The position numbers and the translations under genes are program-made. A stretch of 64,000 nt of DNA from Rhexocercosporidium sp. MPI-PUGE-AT-0058 (lineage: Eukaryota; Ascomycota; Leotiomycetes; Helotiales): contig JAGTJL010000018.1 of assembly GCA_020746875.1 (NCBI GenBank), positions 992,001 to 1,056,000 of the forward strand, read 5' to 3'. The number at the start of each line of letters is the position of its first letter. Position 1 is the stretch's first letter. Below the pieces are notes generated by a model that had not been told where the DNA came from, made no database searches, and was given only the letters and a program-made list of their open reading frames with translations. Shown here in pieces: positions 62,101 through 64,000 of the stretch.

Positions 62101-64000
62101 AGTATTATTAATTCTAACTCAAAGAGTAAGTAAAGAAGCCCTTATAATAATTCTGAAAAGAAGAGATTTAATATAAATAATAATTTTATTATACGAGGAA
62201 TTTCTAAGTCTATATAACTACTCTAGTTAATTACGTATATATTCACTTATATAACTTAATTAAGTATTTGCTTACGAGCTTACGAATTAGCGTAATCTCT
62301 TACCGAAAGCTTAAAGTTTCCGAGGTTTAAAGTACGGAAGCTGGAGCTTTATGCAAAGGTAGTTGAGTTATGGAAAGGTATGCTTTATACCGAATGCGGT
62401 AATATGCTTAATATAATCTTATAAATTCCTTACTAGGTTCGAAATCAATTCGGTATTTTATTAAGTAATATTTAAATAATATCTTAGCGCTTGTTTTATT
62501 AAACATATCTCGATAATTAATATACTTCGAAAGCAATTTAATATCCTCCGTAATCCTTACGTTAAGCACAACGTAATATACTTAATTCTTTCGAGTTTTC
62601 TTTATAAACTTTTTAACGAAATTAACCTTAATTTAATTCTTTTTAAAAGAAAACCGCTAAGTCTTTAATTAAAAGTTAATAATAAAGTCAATTTCTTTAA
62701 ATTAAAGAAACCTTAAAATAAAAGTAATTCTTAAAATCTCGAAGTCGTAGGTAATATACGACTACCGATGCCCTTTTATAATGCCTTTGCTATTAATAAT
62801 ATATAATTATAAAGAATAAATTCCGTAAGTATTGATTTCTTTTCTTTTAATTGTAATTAAATTAATTATAAGCTTTTATTTATATTTAATTATAAGCGCT
62901 TAGAAATATAATTGCCTTCAGCATTACTATTAAGAATTACTCGTTTAATTCGCATTCTTCCGTCTTAAGTCCGAATCTTTATTAATATTATAATTCTCTA
63001 CCGTTCCTTTTCCTCGCTTAATCTTATTAATAATAAAAACTTAAGATCGGGCTAGCCTATTTTGCGTCTATCGTAACTCCGTATAATTTAAAGAAATATT
63101 TTTTTTTAATAATTATAATACGTAACCTCCGAGTATTTTATTATTAAATAACTTAGCTTTTTATAACAGTAATATTTTTTATTACTTACTCGTTTTGCCT
63201 CTGACTTAATAGTAGTAAAAGTCCGATTCGTATCGCTAAACTCGTCTCGCTTTTAGTTTAAATTTAAAAAGAAAATATAAAATAGCTTATTATTATAAAA
63301 GCAATCATTATTCTTTTTTAAAGCTTTATCGATATCTTTTCGGGGTTTATTTCAATTATTTATTTTATTAATATTTTTAATATAATTGAAAAGAAGAGAT
63401 TTGGTATAAATTATGATTCTATTACTTCGGGGGGGGGGAAAACTAGGTTTATATAACTACTTTAGGCACCAAGCTATTTAGCTCTCGCATCGGCTATTTG
63501 CTCTCGCATCGGTTATTAGCTTTATATTAAAACTAGCTTTGTTTTAGAACTAGCTTTGTATCAAGACTAGCTTTGTATTAAGACTAGCTTTATATCAAGA
63601 CTAGCTTTATATCATGACTAGCTTTGTATTAAGACTAGCTTTATATTAGAGTTAGCTTTTGTTTGAGCTTGAAGTAGTCTCTTGCGAGCTATTTAGGTTT
63701 AGAATAGTCTTTTGCGGGCTACCGGATATGCGTGGAAAGCTTTAATAAAATCTTATAATAATAAGCTAGAAATACTAGCTTTTCGTAAGTTTTAGTAATT
63801 TTCATAATATTAAGTTTAGTAATTTCTTTTTTTAACTTAAGCTTTAGTTTAACGTAAAAAGCCCGTCGTCTCGCCGTATTATCTTCGATCTTTAATTATT
63901 ATTTTAAATTATTAAGAAAAGATACGAAACTATTTACCGACTCGTTCTCGCGCTATTAAACGTTCTTATACCGATTAAGCACCGCAAGGTCTCGATTTCT
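62101..64000. other. RIPed tract to the window edge
   Basis: AT-rich, with the upstream part of the Gypsy relic on the minus strand (gag/protease not readable). 62155-62225 and 63387-63470 share an AAGAAGAGATTT...TATATAACTACT segment, which also occurs at about 34810-34886. The window ends inside this DNA. Confidence 0.45.
63519..63660 (+). repeat. 17-bp tandem repeat, array B
   Basis: About eight units of an ACTAGCTTTGTATCAAG-like 17-mer, alternating GTATCA, GTATTA and ATATCA forms. Same family as array A at 35335-35432, within the same larger repeat. Confidence 0.8.

Noticed and set aside
62155..63470. Possible LTR pair made by the two AAGAAGAGATTT segments
   Set aside because: The match is short, lacks TG...CA ends, and has no target duplication.

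Overview
The window looks like an accessory, transposon-rich stretch of a filamentous ascomycete (Pezizomycotina) genome. Genes carry short GT-AG introns, several protein families are fungus-specific (HeLo-like/NACHT/ankyrin NLR, HET domain, DUF6594, UNC93-like transporter), and long AT-rich tracts rich in TA with few CA/TG match repeat-induced point mutation (RIP). Relics in these tracts are full of TAG/TAA/TGA stops that replace Trp or Gln codons, with little or no indel damage. I read no tRNA, rRNA or CRISPR array.

Layout. 1-620: ordinary left flank. 626-16232: three LTR retrotransposons nested inside each other (outer element, then a Copia element on the minus strand, then a Gypsy chromovirus on the plus strand). 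16320-30733: a GC-normal island with four genes (FAD oxidoreductase, UNC93-like transporter, second FAD oxidoreductase, HAD-type dehalogenase); a pogo element carrying a hAT element, and a Tc1-like element, sit in two of the gaps. 30734-34062: one small unknown gene and an LTR copy. 34063-45800: RIP-ruined DNA with a Helitron relic holding two clean solo LTRs, a non-autonomous hAT-like insertion and an 84-unit TTA microsatellite. 45818-51595: a RIP-killed HET gene, a LINE 3' fragment and a RIP-killed folylpolyglutamate synthase copy. 52869-57795: a large intact NLR gene (HeLo-like, NACHT, ankyrin). 58429-58990: a broken DUF6594 gene diverging from the NLR. 58990-64000: RIPed Gypsy relic with a variant solo LTR and 17-bp tandem repeats.

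How genes may work together. The four genes of the left island could be a small catabolic set (uptake, two flavin oxidases, one dehalogenase) pulled apart by transposons; this is inference from neighbourhood. The right half has the parts of a self/non-self recognition locus (HET, NLR, DUF6594), of which only the NLR remains readable. Exon boundaries were placed by hand from splice signals and reading frame, so they are predictions.
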